From assembly GCF_011808225.1 (NCBI RefSeq), contig NZ_SOYS01000005.1, positions 186,001 through 250,000 of the forward strand: DNA of 64,000 nt, given 5' to 3'. The position numbers were made by a program, and so were the translations under genes. The notes under the pieces are model-generated. The model had not been told where the DNA came from. It saw nothing but the letters and a program-made list of their open reading frames with translations, and did no database searches. Of the stretch, positions 20,023-28,868 are shown in pieces; the first letter of the stretch is position 1; each line of letters begins with the position of its first letter. The DNA is from Cedecea colo. Its GTDB lineage: Bacteria; Pseudomonadota; Gammaproteobacteria; Enterobacterales; Enterobacteriaceae.

Positions 20023-20380
20023 AATTCTGGCTTGCCATCTCATATCCCAAACTGCCTGCTGACTAAAAACAGCCTTAGCGCGTTTTATTTTCCGAACCCC
20101 ACGCTGAACCTTGCACGCCCTGCATTACCGGTACAGGGAGAGAGGCACGCTAGCCGGGCTGATTACCCTTGCCACGGCTGTTTTCCTGCTATCTGGCAGC
20201 CAGGGCGTTTCCTGGCTCACGCTGGGAATGGGCTTTCATATAGAATGAGCTGGCGGCTGAGCGCCTTCACGCTGGCCTTCATTCCCACTCTGCTGCTGCC
20301 GTATATTGCTATAAGTCTGGCCGCGCAGCGGGTCTCGCCAGGAAAAAGCGTTTTTCAGGCGGCCCGCCATTAATACAATG
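20023..20380 (+). other. Gene-poor stretch after ffs, with a possible membrane-protein remnant
   Basis: No intact gene is recognised. From about 20144 one frame reads GTLAGLITLATAVFLLSGSQ and ends at a TGA near 20248. A second frame then begins MSWRLSAFTLAFIPTLLLPY and runs to 20373. Both are hydrophobic and could be pieces of one transporter broken by a frameshift, but I cannot name a family. A spurious origin is possible. Confidence 0.3.
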
Positions 20381-21013
20381 TTATTGCACAGCGCTGGTTA
20401 GCTCTGGCTTGAGCTCCGGTTGCTTATCACGCTTCATAAACTCCAGGGTGACAAGGAATAATCCGACCATAAACGGGCTTTCATACAGCTCTTCCATTAA
20501 GTCTCTATACCGCGGATCATGCACGAATAAAGAAGCGAGCAGGCGATGATGCTCAACCGTATCAGAAATCAAAAAAGTACAGGTAGTAACGGCCATTAAC
20601 CATAACGGAACGGGCTCTTCGCGTAACCGGCGATAAATCTCTTTACGTAACGGTTTGGACAGAAGGGATAAAACTAAACAGCCTATCAATAATACGGAAA
20701 TGACCTTAAATAAAACATGGGGATATTCAGGGAAGTAAACTCGTCCCCAATTGGTACTCCTGCCCAGTAACACCAGCCACCACAATACTGCCCATAACCA
20801 AAACTGCTTTTCTCCCTCAGGCCGTGATAACGGCTTGATATACCACGCGGTAAACAACGCAACAAACAGCAGCCATAATGCCTGTCCATTTTCAATATAC
20901 GTAACAACAACCCCATTAAGCAGAGGAAAATGCCAGTTGGCAGCAAAGGGAAAAATAATGGAAATAATGCAGAGTAAAACGGTAGAACGGGTTAAGCCTG
21001 TATCAAATTTCAT
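20381..21013 (-). CDS. Predicted inner-membrane protein of unknown function
   Basis: 210 residues with about five hydrophobic segments (LLCIISIIFPFAANWHFPL, ALWLLFVALFTAWYI, FWLWAVLWWLVLLG, VISVLLIGCLVLSLL, VPLWLMAVTTCTFLI), then a charged amphipathic C-terminus. The start ATG is at 21013 with no strong ribosome site. I do not recognise the family or a catalytic motif. It lies in the segment absent from E. coli between ffs and ybaA. Confidence 0.6.
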   Translation of the reverse strand: MKFDTGLTRSTVLLCIISIIFPFAANWHFPLLNGVVVTYIENGQALWLLFVALFTAWYIKPLSRPEGEKQFWLWAVLWWLVLLGRSTNWGRVYFPEYPHVLFKVISVLLIGCLVLSLLSKPLRKEIYRRLREEPVPLWLMAVTTCTFLISDTVEHHRLLASLFVHDPRYRDLMEELYESPFMVGLFLVTLEFMKRDKQPELKPELTSAVQ

Positions 21014-21182
21014 ACAATAATAGCCGGGTTAACGATCGGCATTCGATCATAAATGTAAAATCGGATGGGATCTGGTTGAAATTGAAGGGAAAAAGTACGC
21101 CAGGAAGTTAAAGATTAAGATAAAAAATCATTGCACTAAGCGCGAGCTAAGAACCTCCGGCTGCTATACATTCAGGATAAAG

Positions 21183-21557
21183 CTATCCGTCCTGTAGGTA
21201 CCTGAAGAGAAAGCGCCCTATTTCATAAGTAGTAAAACCTGTATCAAGCTCGCTTTCAGGCATACCTATAGCGTTGCCAGCCTCGATGAGTATCTTCTTC
21301 ATATTGCTGGCTTTAATCCCGTCTCTGGTGACCAGGATCTTCCCCTTGGGCAGCTTATGGATCACATAATCTTTGAAGCGATGCGAATCATTACCGTCTG
21401 ACAATACAAGATCTTGTCCGAGTAACAATTTAAGCGACTTATTTTCATCGATCAGATTTAGAACCACATCATCAACCGTCATCCCAAAGTCATTAACGCA
21501 CAGCTTCAGGCTTTCAATAGTTGATTTTTTTAATGTAATCTCGCAAAACTCGCTCAA
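21183..21557 (-). CDS. Hypothetical protein, probable TTG start
   Basis: The frame is open from an ATG at 21677, but that ATG lacks a ribosome site and would add a hydrophobic 40-residue leader rich in rare codons. A TTG at 21557 preceded by GAGGGAGATTG gives a 124-residue soluble protein beginning (M)SEFCEITLKKSTIESL. It is acidic and lysine-rich, with no motif I can identify. The DNA here is AT-richer than the flanking core genes, suggesting acquisition. Function unknown. Confidence 0.5.
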   Translation of the reverse strand: MSEFCEITLKKSTIESLKLCVNDFGMTVDDVVLNLIDENKSLKLLLGQDLVLSDGNDSHRFKDYVIHKLPKGKILVTRDGIKASNMKKILIEAGNAIGMPESELDTGFTTYEIGRFLFRYLQDG

Positions 21558-22116
21558 ACAATCTCCCTCGCCCTGTTGGAAATGAGAGGCATAATACAAA
21601 AAAATAAAAATAATACAATTTTTTAAGTATTGAACAATGTGTTTATGTATTAGTTGGCAGGGTAAAGGCTTTCTCATTAGCGTGCGTGGGGCAGCCTTAT
21701 AAATAGTGCGTCCCGGCTGCTTATATTGCTTTGAAAAATAAAGGTTATCAGTGACGCCAGGCCTTCACCCAATTCCGGCTGGCCGCAAGCCTGTCTTCTG
21801 CATCTTTCGGAACATCTCGTTACACTCTCCGCTGCCCTGGCTATACCGGCACAGCCGACAGGCAAGAAACGGACCTGTGAGGTTAGTTCAATACGCTGAT
21901 TCTATTCTTAGCAAGGGAGCGGTGGTGAGATAAATTGGTAACGTTTCCTGATGTTGTTAAAGCCCGCATGAAAAATGTAATTACTTGAGGAAGTGAGAAG
22001 ATAATAAGCGAGCGGGTTTATTGCGAATCCTCGCTGCTGAAGGTTTTTATGCTGGGATATCAGCGCTTCATTGATACGCGCGGTGGGCCTGACGTAATAC
22101 ATTTACCGCGCTGCCG
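21558..22116. other. Intergenic stretch without a recognised gene
   Basis: Several short open frames exist on both strands, but none has a ribosome site or codes for anything recognisable. The part from about 21560 to 21650 is strongly AT-rich and could be the promoter of the 124-residue hypothetical gene. I see no tRNA, repeat or clear hairpin. Confidence 0.4.
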
Positions 22117-23547
22117 CTAAACCGTTAGCCCGCGTTCGACATACCCCCGGTTTTGCGTCACCTGTTGCCAGACAGGCTGGAGACGTTCGAGCGCGATGCG
22201 CATTTGCGTGGGCTCCAGAGTAAAAGGTAAGCGCAGGTAACGCTCGAACGCGCCTTCTGTGCCAAAGCGCGGGCCTGCGCCGATGCGAATGCCGATGGAT
22301 TCGGCGCTGGCGGCGAAGAGGGTTGCCAGCGGTTTTGGTAATTCAATCCACAAGGATAAACCGCCCTCCGGCACGGTGGTGATTTGCCAGTCGGGGAATA
22401 ATTCTCTTAGGGTTGCGGAGCAGGCATCCCTTTGTTCCCGCAGCATTTTCCTGCGCTGCGGCAGGAAATTATCGGCCGTGTTGAACAGGCTAATCGTCGC
22501 CAGTTGCTCAAGAAGAGGGGAGCCTAAATCAAGCGAATTTCGCACCTGAATCAGTGAGGCGATGGTGCGCGAAGAAGCCCGAATCCACCCCAGGCGCAAA
22601 CCGCCCCAGAAGCTTTTTCCGGCCGAGCCAAGCGTGATTACGTTATCCGCCTTATCAAAAGCGGCGAGCGGTGGCGGGGGAGGCGCGTCAAACCATAAAT
22701 CCGCCATGGTTTCATCCACTACGATTGCCGTGCGGTTCCGGGCGGCTATTTCCGCCACGATTGCACGGGTAGCGGCATCCATGCAGCGCCCGGTGGGGTT
22801 ATGAAAGTCCGGAAGCAGGTAAGCCAGACGAGGTGAGGTCTGGGCGATGGTTGCAGCCAGGCCATCCGTATCCCAGCCCTGTTCCGGCAGACTGACCGAA
22901 ACCGGACGGCAGGAGGCGCCTTTAATCGCGGCTAACGCCATCGGATAGGTTGGATGGTCGATGACCACTCTGTCACCGGGGCCGGTCAGCAGCCGCAGAA
23001 CCAGACTAAACCCGCTTACCGCGCCGTTCACCACCATGATCTGCTCCGCCGTGGTCGGTAAGCCACGGGCTGCATAACGCCGGGCGATCGCTTCGCGAAG
23101 CTCCGGTATTCCTCGCTGATCGTAACCCGTGGAACTGAGATGCTCGGGTAACGCCATTAACGCGCTGGTATAAGCCTGATGGATCTCCGGGCCTGCGGAT
23201 AGCGCAGCAGTTGACAGATCCAGTACCGGGGCAACACCGGGCACTGGCGAAGTGGAGAAGCCGCCTTCCGGGAGGATAGTCGTAGAGCCTGAGCCGTGGC
23301 GGCTGAGTAAATAGCCCTCTTCCCGCAGTTGCCCCAGCGCCGCGGCAACGGTCGTTCTGCTTACGCCAAGCGCGGCCGCCAGCTCGCGTTCGCCGGGCAG
23401 GCGGCTTTCCAGCGGCAACCTGCCATCAAGGATCAACAAACGTAACCCATCCGCAAGCTGACGATAAACCGGCGTGCGGGAAAGCGTCTGCTGCCAGTGT
23501 CCCAAAAGTTTGATAAGTGAGGAGGCCCCCGTTCTGCGCCTTGTCAT
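22117..23547 (-). CDS. yczR: MocR-family regulator, YczR type
   Basis: A 476-residue fusion of an N-terminal GntR-type winged helix (about 20-90, RLPGERELAAALGVSRTTVA) with a C-terminal aminotransferase fold type I domain (about 110-470). The PLP lysine is K311 in LGSAGKSFWGG; the Asp of the PLP ring contact is in AYLLPDFHNPTG. MocR proteins sense PLP or an amino-compound adduct and usually control a neighbouring gene. Here the divergent neighbour encodes a YczE-type membrane protein, the pairing that defines the YczR group. Confidence 0.9.
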   Translation of the reverse strand: MTRRRTGASSLIKLLGHWQQTLSRTPVYRQLADGLRLLILDGRLPLESRLPGERELAAALGVSRTTVAAALGQLREEGYLLSRHGSGSTTILPEGGFSTSPVPGVAPVLDLSTAALSAGPEIHQAYTSALMALPEHLSSTGYDQRGIPELREAIARRYAARGLPTTAEQIMVVNGAVSGFSLVLRLLTGPGDRVVIDHPTYPMALAAIKGASCRPVSVSLPEQGWDTDGLAATIAQTSPRLAYLLPDFHNPTGRCMDAATRAIVAEIAARNRTAIVVDETMADLWFDAPPPPPLAAFDKADNVITLGSAGKSFWGGLRLGWIRASSRTIASLIQVRNSLDLGSPLLEQLATISLFNTADNFLPQRRKMLREQRDACSATLRELFPDWQITTVPEGGLSLWIELPKPLATLFAASAESIGIRIGAGPRFGTEGAFERYLRLPFTLEPTQMRIALERLQPVWQQVTQNRGYVERGLTV

Positions 23548-23549
23548 AA

Positions 23550-23595
23550 CAGTCCACTTTGTGATAACTGGACCTTAATAATCAGTCCATTTTGT
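23550..23595. promoter_or_regulatory. Direct-repeat operator between yczR and yczE
   Basis: CAGTCCACTTTGT at 23550-23562 and CAGTCCATTTTGT at 23583-23595 are direct repeats 33 bp apart. An inverted half-site ACTGGAC lies between them at 23567-23573. Direct repeats spaced about three helical turns are typical MocR binding sites. The first abuts the yczR start, so autoregulation is likely. Confidence 0.7.
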
Positions 23596-23632
23596 CGGAA
23601 AGTATAGTCACAACGAACGGGTGAGGTGGAAA

Positions 23633-24250
23633 ATGATGACGCGTCGATTAATACAGCTATACATCGGGCTGGTGCTGTACGGGGTATCGACGGCGATGTT
23701 TGTTCGCGCCGATCTGGGAGCGGATCCGTGGAACGTTTTTCATCTCGGCGTGGCAAAAATCTTTTCTCTTAATATCGGCATGGTGATAATTCTGGTTGGC
23801 GCGCTGGTGCTGCTGCTGTGGATCCCTCTGCGGCAGCGTCCGGGCCTCGGCACTGTCAGCAATGTTATCGTGATTGGGCTGGCGGCAGATGTGGCGCTGG
23901 CGCTGATGCCGCCGCTGGAATCGCTGATTGCGCGCAGCATCCTGCTTGTTTCTGCCGTAGTGGTGAATGCCGTAGCCACGGGCATGTACATTGGGGCAGG
24001 CTTTGGCGCTGGCCCGCGAGACGGCTTAATGACCGGCATCAACGCCCGCACCGGCTGGTCAGTACGCAGCGTGCGTACCGCAATCGAACTGACGGTACTG
24101 TTTGCAGGCTGGATGATGGGCGGCACGCTGGGCGTGGGAACGGTACTTTATGCACTCGCCATTGGCCCGCTGATCCAGCTATGCCTGCCGTGGTTTCGTG
24201 TAACCGTTCGCCGCGAAAAGCCGCAGACCGGGACAACGGTAGAGCCATAG
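23633..24250 (+). CDS. yczE: YczE-type integral membrane protein
   Basis: 205 residues from the first of two tandem ATG codons, preceded by GAGGTGG. It has five to six hydrophobic helices. The motif LGADPWNVFHLG after the first helix and FGAGPRDGLMTG in the middle mark the YczE/YyaS/YitT family. The function is unresolved; transport has been proposed for the family. It is divergent from its presumed MocR regulator and shares the operator repeats. Confidence 0.88.
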   Translation: MMTRRLIQLYIGLVLYGVSTAMFVRADLGADPWNVFHLGVAKIFSLNIGMVIILVGALVLLLWIPLRQRPGLGTVSNVIVIGLAADVALALMPPLESLIARSILLVSAVVVNAVATGMYIGAGFGAGPRDGLMTGINARTGWSVRSVRTAIELTVLFAGWMMGGTLGVGTVLYALAIGPLIQLCLPWFRVTVRREKPQTGTTVEP

Positions 24251-24297
24251 ATGTGAAGCCGTGTTAAATCTGAACCACAGCCCGCTAAGGAGACACC

Positions 24298-24616
24298 GTG
24301 GTCCGTTACCCGATAAAACAATAATTCTGGCGTGATGCCGCGCTGCCGTGGCTTGAGGTCAGAAACGTGCTGGACGGGCGCGGCGTTTGCTATGCGCCGC
24401 ATACTCACGAAACCTTTTCTATTGGCGCGGTAGTGGCGGGCGCCAGCACGTATCTTAACGAGAAAACGCCGCTTGCATGCCGCCCGTGAACGCCTCAAAC
24501 GAGGCGATGCGTTGCCCGCTGGTTTCGCCGATCGGGCGCATTTCCAGCGCGCCTTTAAGCAGTACCCTTATTTATCGGGCAGCCAGCGTGCCACGCCGGG
24601 CCAGATATGGTATTGA
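24298..24616 (+). pseudogene. Remnant of an AraC-family regulator with cupin sensor domain
   Basis: A GTG at 24298 follows AAGGAG but reaches a TAA after eight codons. Reading on in frame gives FWRDAALPWLEVRNVLDGRG and then CYAPHTHETFSIGAVVAGAS, the start of the AraC_binding cupin domain. After about 24478 the frame shifts and what follows is AARERLKRGDALPAGFADRA-HFQRAFKQ, the end of the second helix-turn-helix. The middle (about 180 residues) is gone. So one nonsense mutation and a large internal deletion have destroyed the gene. Confidence 0.85.
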
Positions 24617-24692
24617 ACAAAATAATTATGGCGCGCTTTTGCCGCGCTACCCTTTTCTTTCTGAAAGAAAAAATCCCGTCGATGAGGTTAAA

Positions 24693-25514
24693 ATGCATAC
24701 CCCGGTTATCAGTCATGCGGCATCAAACTGGAACAGCCACCAGTTAGCGCACATTCTTACCCACTGTTTTGAAGGATATCTGGTGCCGTTTAACATTGAC
24801 GGCGATACCTTCGCGACCCGCTTCAGCGCTGAGGACATCAGTCTCAATGACAGCAAGGTCTGGTTGCAGGATGGAGAACCGAAAGCGCTGGCGGCGATCG
24901 TTCGTCGCGGGCAGACCAGCCGTCTTGCGGCATTTGCGATTCGCCCGGAGCTGCGCGGGCAGGGATATGGCAAACGGTTTATTCAGCAATTAATTGACGA
25001 GGCGCAGGCGCGCGGCGATCGGCAAATGTGGCTGGAAGTAATAGTCGGCAACGACAGCGCCCTGGCGCTTTATAAACGCATGGGTTTTGTCTGCCAGCAA
25101 ACGCTGGTCGGTTTTCACGCCACGGGTTCAACGCTGTTTCGTCCGACCGGTGAGCTGCTGGAGATCGACCCGCTGCTGATGGCGAAAAAGATGATGACCG
25201 ACAGCCGTCTGAGATTACCCTGGTTAAGCGCGCCCGAAACGCTCTATAAATTGCCCGGCAAGGCTTATGTGCTTGACGACGTTGCGTATGCAATGGTGGT
25301 GCCGAACGCTCAACAACCCAAGCTGCGTATGCTTTATGTCGATACGGCAACGCGTGGAAAAGGGTACGCGAAAAAGCTGCTGACGCTGCTGCATGAACGT
25401 TTCCCGGGGCTTTCTACCGCAGGTTCTATCCCGGAGCAAGTCGCGCCGCTGTACCTGAGCTGTGGCTATCGCCAGGATCCCGTTACGCAATATGAAATGC
25501 TGCTCAAATTCTGA
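24693..25514 (+). CDS. Protein with two GNAT acetyltransferase domains
   Basis: 273 residues from the ATG at 24693 after GATGAGG. The first GNAT domain (about 1-145) has the acetyl-CoA loop RPELRGQGYGKRFI and ends with ALYKRMGFV. The second (about 150-273) has VDTATRGKGYAKKLL and LYLSCGYRQDPVTQYEMLL. So both halves retain a pyrophosphate-binding loop. The substrate is unknown. It lies directly after the AraC remnant, which may once have regulated it. Confidence 0.85.
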   Translation: MHTPVISHAASNWNSHQLAHILTHCFEGYLVPFNIDGDTFATRFSAEDISLNDSKVWLQDGEPKALAAIVRRGQTSRLAAFAIRPELRGQGYGKRFIQQLIDEAQARGDRQMWLEVIVGNDSALALYKRMGFVCQQTLVGFHATGSTLFRPTGELLEIDPLLMAKKMMTDSRLRLPWLSAPETLYKLPGKAYVLDDVAYAMVVPNAQQPKLRMLYVDTATRGKGYAKKLLTLLHERFPGLSTAGSIPEQVAPLYLSCGYRQDPVTQYEMLLKF

Positions 25515-25609
25515 CCGGGCAACATCCATTCTTCATCACTACACTTATCTGGCGTAATCATCACGAGTAGAACCTACCCGCCCGTTATCCTCACCCTGTG
25601 GAGGCAACA

Positions 25610-25963
25610 ATGCACTATGTCGATGGTTTTGTGGTAGCGGTGCCCGCCGCTAATAAGGAGGCGTACAAAGAGTTGGCTGCCAAAACGACGCCGCTATTCA
25701 AGGAGTTTGGCGCCCTGCGCATTGTAGAATGCTGGGCTGAAGACGTGCCCGAGGGCAAGCTCACCGATTTCCGTATGGCCGTTAAAGCCGAAGAGGACGA
25801 AGAGGTTGTCTTTAGCTGGATTGAATACGCTTCTAAAGAAGCACGCGACGAAGCCAACAGGAAGATGATGTCCGACCCACGGATGAAGGAGTTTGGCGAC
25901 GCTATGCCCTTTGATGGCAAGCGGATGATCTATGGCGGATTTGTGCCGATACTGGATGAGTAG
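25610..25963 (+). CDS. ybaA: YbaA, DUF1428 family protein
   Basis: 117 residues from the ATG at 25610 after GGAGG; the E. coli protein has the same length and begins nearly identically (M-YVDGFVVAVPA). The family is a dimeric alpha/beta barrel (NIPSNAP-like). No catalytic role is established. It marks the return to the E. coli gene order after the accessory stretch downstream of ffs. Confidence 0.95.
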   Translation: MHYVDGFVVAVPAANKEAYKELAAKTTPLFKEFGALRIVECWAEDVPEGKLTDFRMAVKAEEDEEVVFSWIEYASKEARDEANRKMMSDPRMKEFGDAMPFDGKRMIYGGFVPILDE

Positions 25964-25976
25964 AGCCCGCGATTTT

Positions 25977-26061
25977 TCCCTCATCCTGACCTTCTCCCCT
26001 AAGGGGCGGGGGAAAACAGTCCGAGCCGTCTTTCACCCTCGCCCTTTCAGGGAGAGGGTGA
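25977..26061. repeat. CCCTCTCC-type palindromic repeat between ybaA and norW
   Basis: CCCTCATCCTGACCTTCTCC with CTAAGGGGCGGGGG, then CACCCTCGCCC-TTTCAGGGAGAGGGTG, in the convergent gap. It is the same repeat type as at 17464-17609. Confidence 0.7.
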
Positions 26062-26071
26062 AAATGCCGGT

Positions 26072-27205
26072 TTATAGCTGCAACTCCCGCAGCAGCCCAA
26101 ACGCCAGTTTCATATGCGCTTCGCTGACGATAAACGCTTTAAGCTGCTGCGCGTCATCGTAGCCTTTTGCAATCAATCCCTGCGGCTCGGCGGTAATTTG
26201 CCAGTGCAAATCGGCCCGCTGGGTTTCGCCTGCCAGGTGCAGCGGCAGCTCCGGCGTTTTCACCTTCACCAGCATCGCAGGCAGCGTCAGGCCGTCGGTA
26301 GCGCCCAGCAGATTTTTAGCGAGCGTCATGGCGCTGAACTGAATCGGTTGTAAGAATGGCAGTACTTTACCCTCGATTTCCGCGCAGTCTCCCAGGGCGT
26401 AAATATTCGCATCGGAAGTTTGTAACTGGCGATTAACCACAATGCCATGGTTCACCACAAGCCCCGCCCGTTTCGCCAGCTCAACGTTTGGACGCAGCCC
26501 GATAGCGGCAACGACGGCATCAACAGCAACGATACGATCGTTGCTCAGCGCGGCATTAATCCCCTGCGGGGTTTTGGTCAGTGACGCCAGACGCTGATTG
26601 AACAGCAGCTCGACGCCCATCTGATTCAGACGATGTTGCAGGCGACTGCTCACTTCCGCAGGCATCAGCGAAGCAAGCAGGCTGGCTGAGTTATCCACTA
26701 CGATGACCCGTTTACCGGCGCGACAAAAATCCATCGCCAGTTCGCTGCCAATCAGCCCGCCGCCTAAAATCATTACCCGATGCGCATCGTGCAGCGCCGT
26801 TTCGCAGGCGAGGTATTCCTGCTGGCTGTTGAGCGTCAGCATCAGTTCATGGCCGGGAATAGGCGGAAGCACCGCGCTTGAGCCAGTTGCCAGCACCAGT
26901 TTGTCATAGGGCCATTGCTGGTCGCCGCATTGCACAACACGCTTGCCGGGATCGATATCCGTCACTCTGGTATTGGCGTGCAGCGTCAAATTATACTGCT
27001 CGGCGAACTCCCCGGCGCGCTGCCGGGTCATGTCATCTGCACGCTGATCCAGGCTAATAACGTGGCTGAGATCGGGCTTGTTATATTCATCCATACTGTC
27101 TGCGGCAATCAGGCGAACAGGTACTTCACCGTCATGCTTGCGGATATTTTTTACCAGCTGGCGGGCGGCAAAGCCCGAGCCGATAATTACGATGCCTGCG
27201 TTCAT
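26072..27205 (-). CDS. norW: NorW, NADH:flavorubredoxin reductase
   Basis: A 377-residue FAD/NAD(P) pyridine-nucleotide-disulphide oxidoreductase family protein. The FAD-binding [14 protein letters not shown] is at the N-terminus, and the NADH-binding [13 protein letters not shown] and the second FAD motif IYALGDCAE follow. It passes electrons from NADH to the rubredoxin domain of NorV. Its ATG overlaps the norV stop (ATGA), so the two are translationally coupled. Confidence 0.96.
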   Translation of the reverse strand: MNAGIVIIGSGFAARQLVKNIRKHDGEVPVRLIAADSMDEYNKPDLSHVISLDQRADDMTRQRAGEFAEQYNLTLHANTRVTDIDPGKRVVQCGDQQWPYDKLVLATGSSAVLPPIPGHELMLTLNSQQEYLACETALHDAHRVMILGGGLIGSELAMDFCRAGKRVIVVDNSASLLASLMPAEVSSRLQHRLNQMGVELLFNQRLASLTKTPQGINAALSNDRIVAVDAVVAAIGLRPNVELAKRAGLVVNHGIVVNRQLQTSDANIYALGDCAEIEGKVLPFLQPIQFSAMTLAKNLLGATDGLTLPAMLVKVKTPELPLHLAGETQRADLHWQITAEPQGLIAKGYDDAQQLKAFIVSEAHMKLAFGLLRELQL

Positions 27206-28650
27206 ACTGCCTCCGTAGCCAGCACGTCAAACACGTCTTTACCCAGTGAACATTCAGGACACAGGAAGGTGTCAGGTACGTCGCTCCAGGCTGTACCCGG
27301 CGCTACATCCTGCATCGGTTCGCCGGTTTCCGGATCGTAGATCCACTGGCAGACGCTGCACTGCATGCGTGGGCCAAGGTCGGCACAGGTTTTGGCTTCA
27401 ACAGCGGCGGTTTCCTGCTGCGGCGCGGCGGCACGGGTGGCCGCTGGCAGCGGCGTTAACGCCCACTGGCGGGCAATTTCGCGGCCGTGTTGACGGCAGA
27501 TTTCCAGCGCATCAACGTCCGGACGCCATTTCGCTTTCAGGCTCAGGGACATTTCCAGACCTGCATCCTGTAGGCGGGTTGAGAGACGGTCTACCGCGCC
27601 GCCGCTCCAGCCGTGGGAGCCAAAGGCGCTGGCGCGTTTATTGCGGAAACGCAGGCCGGTTATCTCTTCCACCAGGCCGGCAATTTTCGGCATCATGACG
27701 TTGTTCATGGTAGAGGTGCCCACCAGCACGCCTTTGGAACGGAAGACGTTGGTCAGAATTTCGTTTTTATCGCTGCGCGCTACGTTAAAGATTTTCACCG
27801 CCACGCGGGGATCGGTTTCGGTAATGCCCTGGGCGATGGCGTCGGCCATCATACGGGTGTTATTGGACATGGTGTCGTAGAAAATAGTGATGCGATCTTC
27901 CTGATAATCCGCTGCCCATTTCAGGTACATTTCGACAATCTGCGTCGGATTATCGCGCCATACCACGCCGTGAGAGGTCGCAATCATATCCACCGGCAGG
28001 TTGAAGCCGAGGATCTCGGTAATTTTTGGCGTCACCAGGCGGCTGAACGGCGTCAGGATGTTGGCGTAGTAGCGCTGGCACTGCTCGAACAGCTCGGTCT
28101 GATCCACTTCATCGTTGAACAGGTGTTCGTCGCAGTAGTGCTGGCCGAAGGCGTCGTTGCTAAACAGCACCGCGTCGCCGGTCATATAGGTCATCATGCT
28201 GTCCGGCCAGTGCAGCATTGGGGTTTCAACGAAGATAAGCTGTTTGCCGTTGCCGATATCCAGCGTGTCGCCGGTTTTCACCACGTTAAAATTCCATTCC
28301 GGATGATGATGGTGACCGGTAATAGAGTCAATGGCGTTCGCGGTGCAGTAGATAGGCGTGTCCGGGATCTGCATCATTAGTTCGGTCAGCGCGCCCGCGT
28401 GGTCCTCTTCCGCATGGTTAATGATGATGTAATCGATATCGGCCAGGTCGATTTCGCCGCGCAGGTTTTGCACGAACTCGCGGCTGAATTTATGATCGAC
28501 GGTATCGATAAGAACGTTTTTCTCTTCACAAATGAGGTAGCTGTTATAGCTGCTGCCACGCAGCGTTTTGTATTCGGTCCCATGAAAATCGCGGACTTCC
28601 CAGTCACGTTGTCCGACCCATTTAATGTTGTTTTTAACCAGAATAGCCAT
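27202..28650 (-). CDS. norV: NorV, anaerobic nitric oxide reductase flavorubredoxin
   Basis: 482 residues from the ATG at 28650. The N-terminal metallo-beta-lactamase-like domain carries the di-iron site (HAEEDHAG and HWPDSMMTY). A flavodoxin domain (about 250-400, [12 protein letters not shown]) binds FMN. The C-terminal rubredoxin has two CxxC pairs ([11 protein letters not shown] and LCPECSLG). It reduces NO to N2O under anaerobiosis. A seven-codon upstream extension lacks family similarity and was not used. Confidence 0.97.
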   Translation of the reverse strand: MAILVKNNIKWVGQRDWEVRDFHGTEYKTLRGSSYNSYLICEEKNVLIDTVDHKFSREFVQNLRGEIDLADIDYIIINHAEEDHAGALTELMMQIPDTPIYCTANAIDSITGHHHHPEWNFNVVKTGDTLDIGNGKQLIFVETPMLHWPDSMMTYMTGDAVLFSNDAFGQHYCDEHLFNDEVDQTELFEQCQRYYANILTPFSRLVTPKITEILGFNLPVDMIATSHGVVWRDNPTQIVEMYLKWAADYQEDRITIFYDTMSNNTRMMADAIAQGITETDPRVAVKIFNVARSDKNEILTNVFRSKGVLVGTSTMNNVMMPKIAGLVEEITGLRFRNKRASAFGSHGWSGGAVDRLSTRLQDAGLEMSLSLKAKWRPDVDALEICRQHGREIARQWALTPLPAATRAAAPQQETAAVEAKTCADLGPRMQCSVCQWIYDPETGEPMQDVAPGTAWSDVPDTFLCPECSLGKDVFDVLATEAV

Positions 28651-28701
28651 TTGTAGAACCTCAATAAGCAATTAAATAAATGATGTATGTACCACTCCTA
28701 T

Positions 28702-28717
28702 TACAAAGGCCGTGCCA
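28702..28717 (-). promoter_or_regulatory. Sigma-54 promoter of norVW
   Basis: On the minus strand TGGCAC, five bases, TTGTA gives a -24/-12 element 52 bp before the norV start. It fits the NorR/sigma-54 control known for norVW. Confidence 0.88.
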
Positions 28718-28772
28718 ATTTTTTATATCATTGAATTTATTTCTATTTTGTGGTTTTGTTTTCTGCGGTTAT

Positions 28773-28827
28773 GTCAAAATGACATTGCCCGGTAATGTTA
28801 AAATGACAGTTTGGTTGTCATTTTGAC
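28773..28827. promoter_or_regulatory. Three NorR enhancer sites
   Basis: GTCAAAATGAC (28773-28783), GTTAAAATGAC (28797-28807) and GTCATTTTGAC (28817-28827) all fit GT-N7-AC, the NorR recognition pattern. Three sites between norR and norVW are also what E. coli has, and all three are needed there for activation. Confidence 0.9.
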
Positions 28828-28868
28828 TATCATCGGGTAGGCTTATTGCATCTTCCAGGGAGCCGCTT

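Noticed and set aside
20032-20373. 113-codon frame beginning right after ffs
   Set aside because: The first 70 codons are not protein-like and include the region just after the ffs 3' end. Only the hydrophobic tail is of interest, and it is described as a possible remnant.
27613-28380. 255-codon + strand frame opposite norV
   Set aside because: Antisense of the flavorubredoxin; His/Val-rich shadow sequence without a ribosome site.
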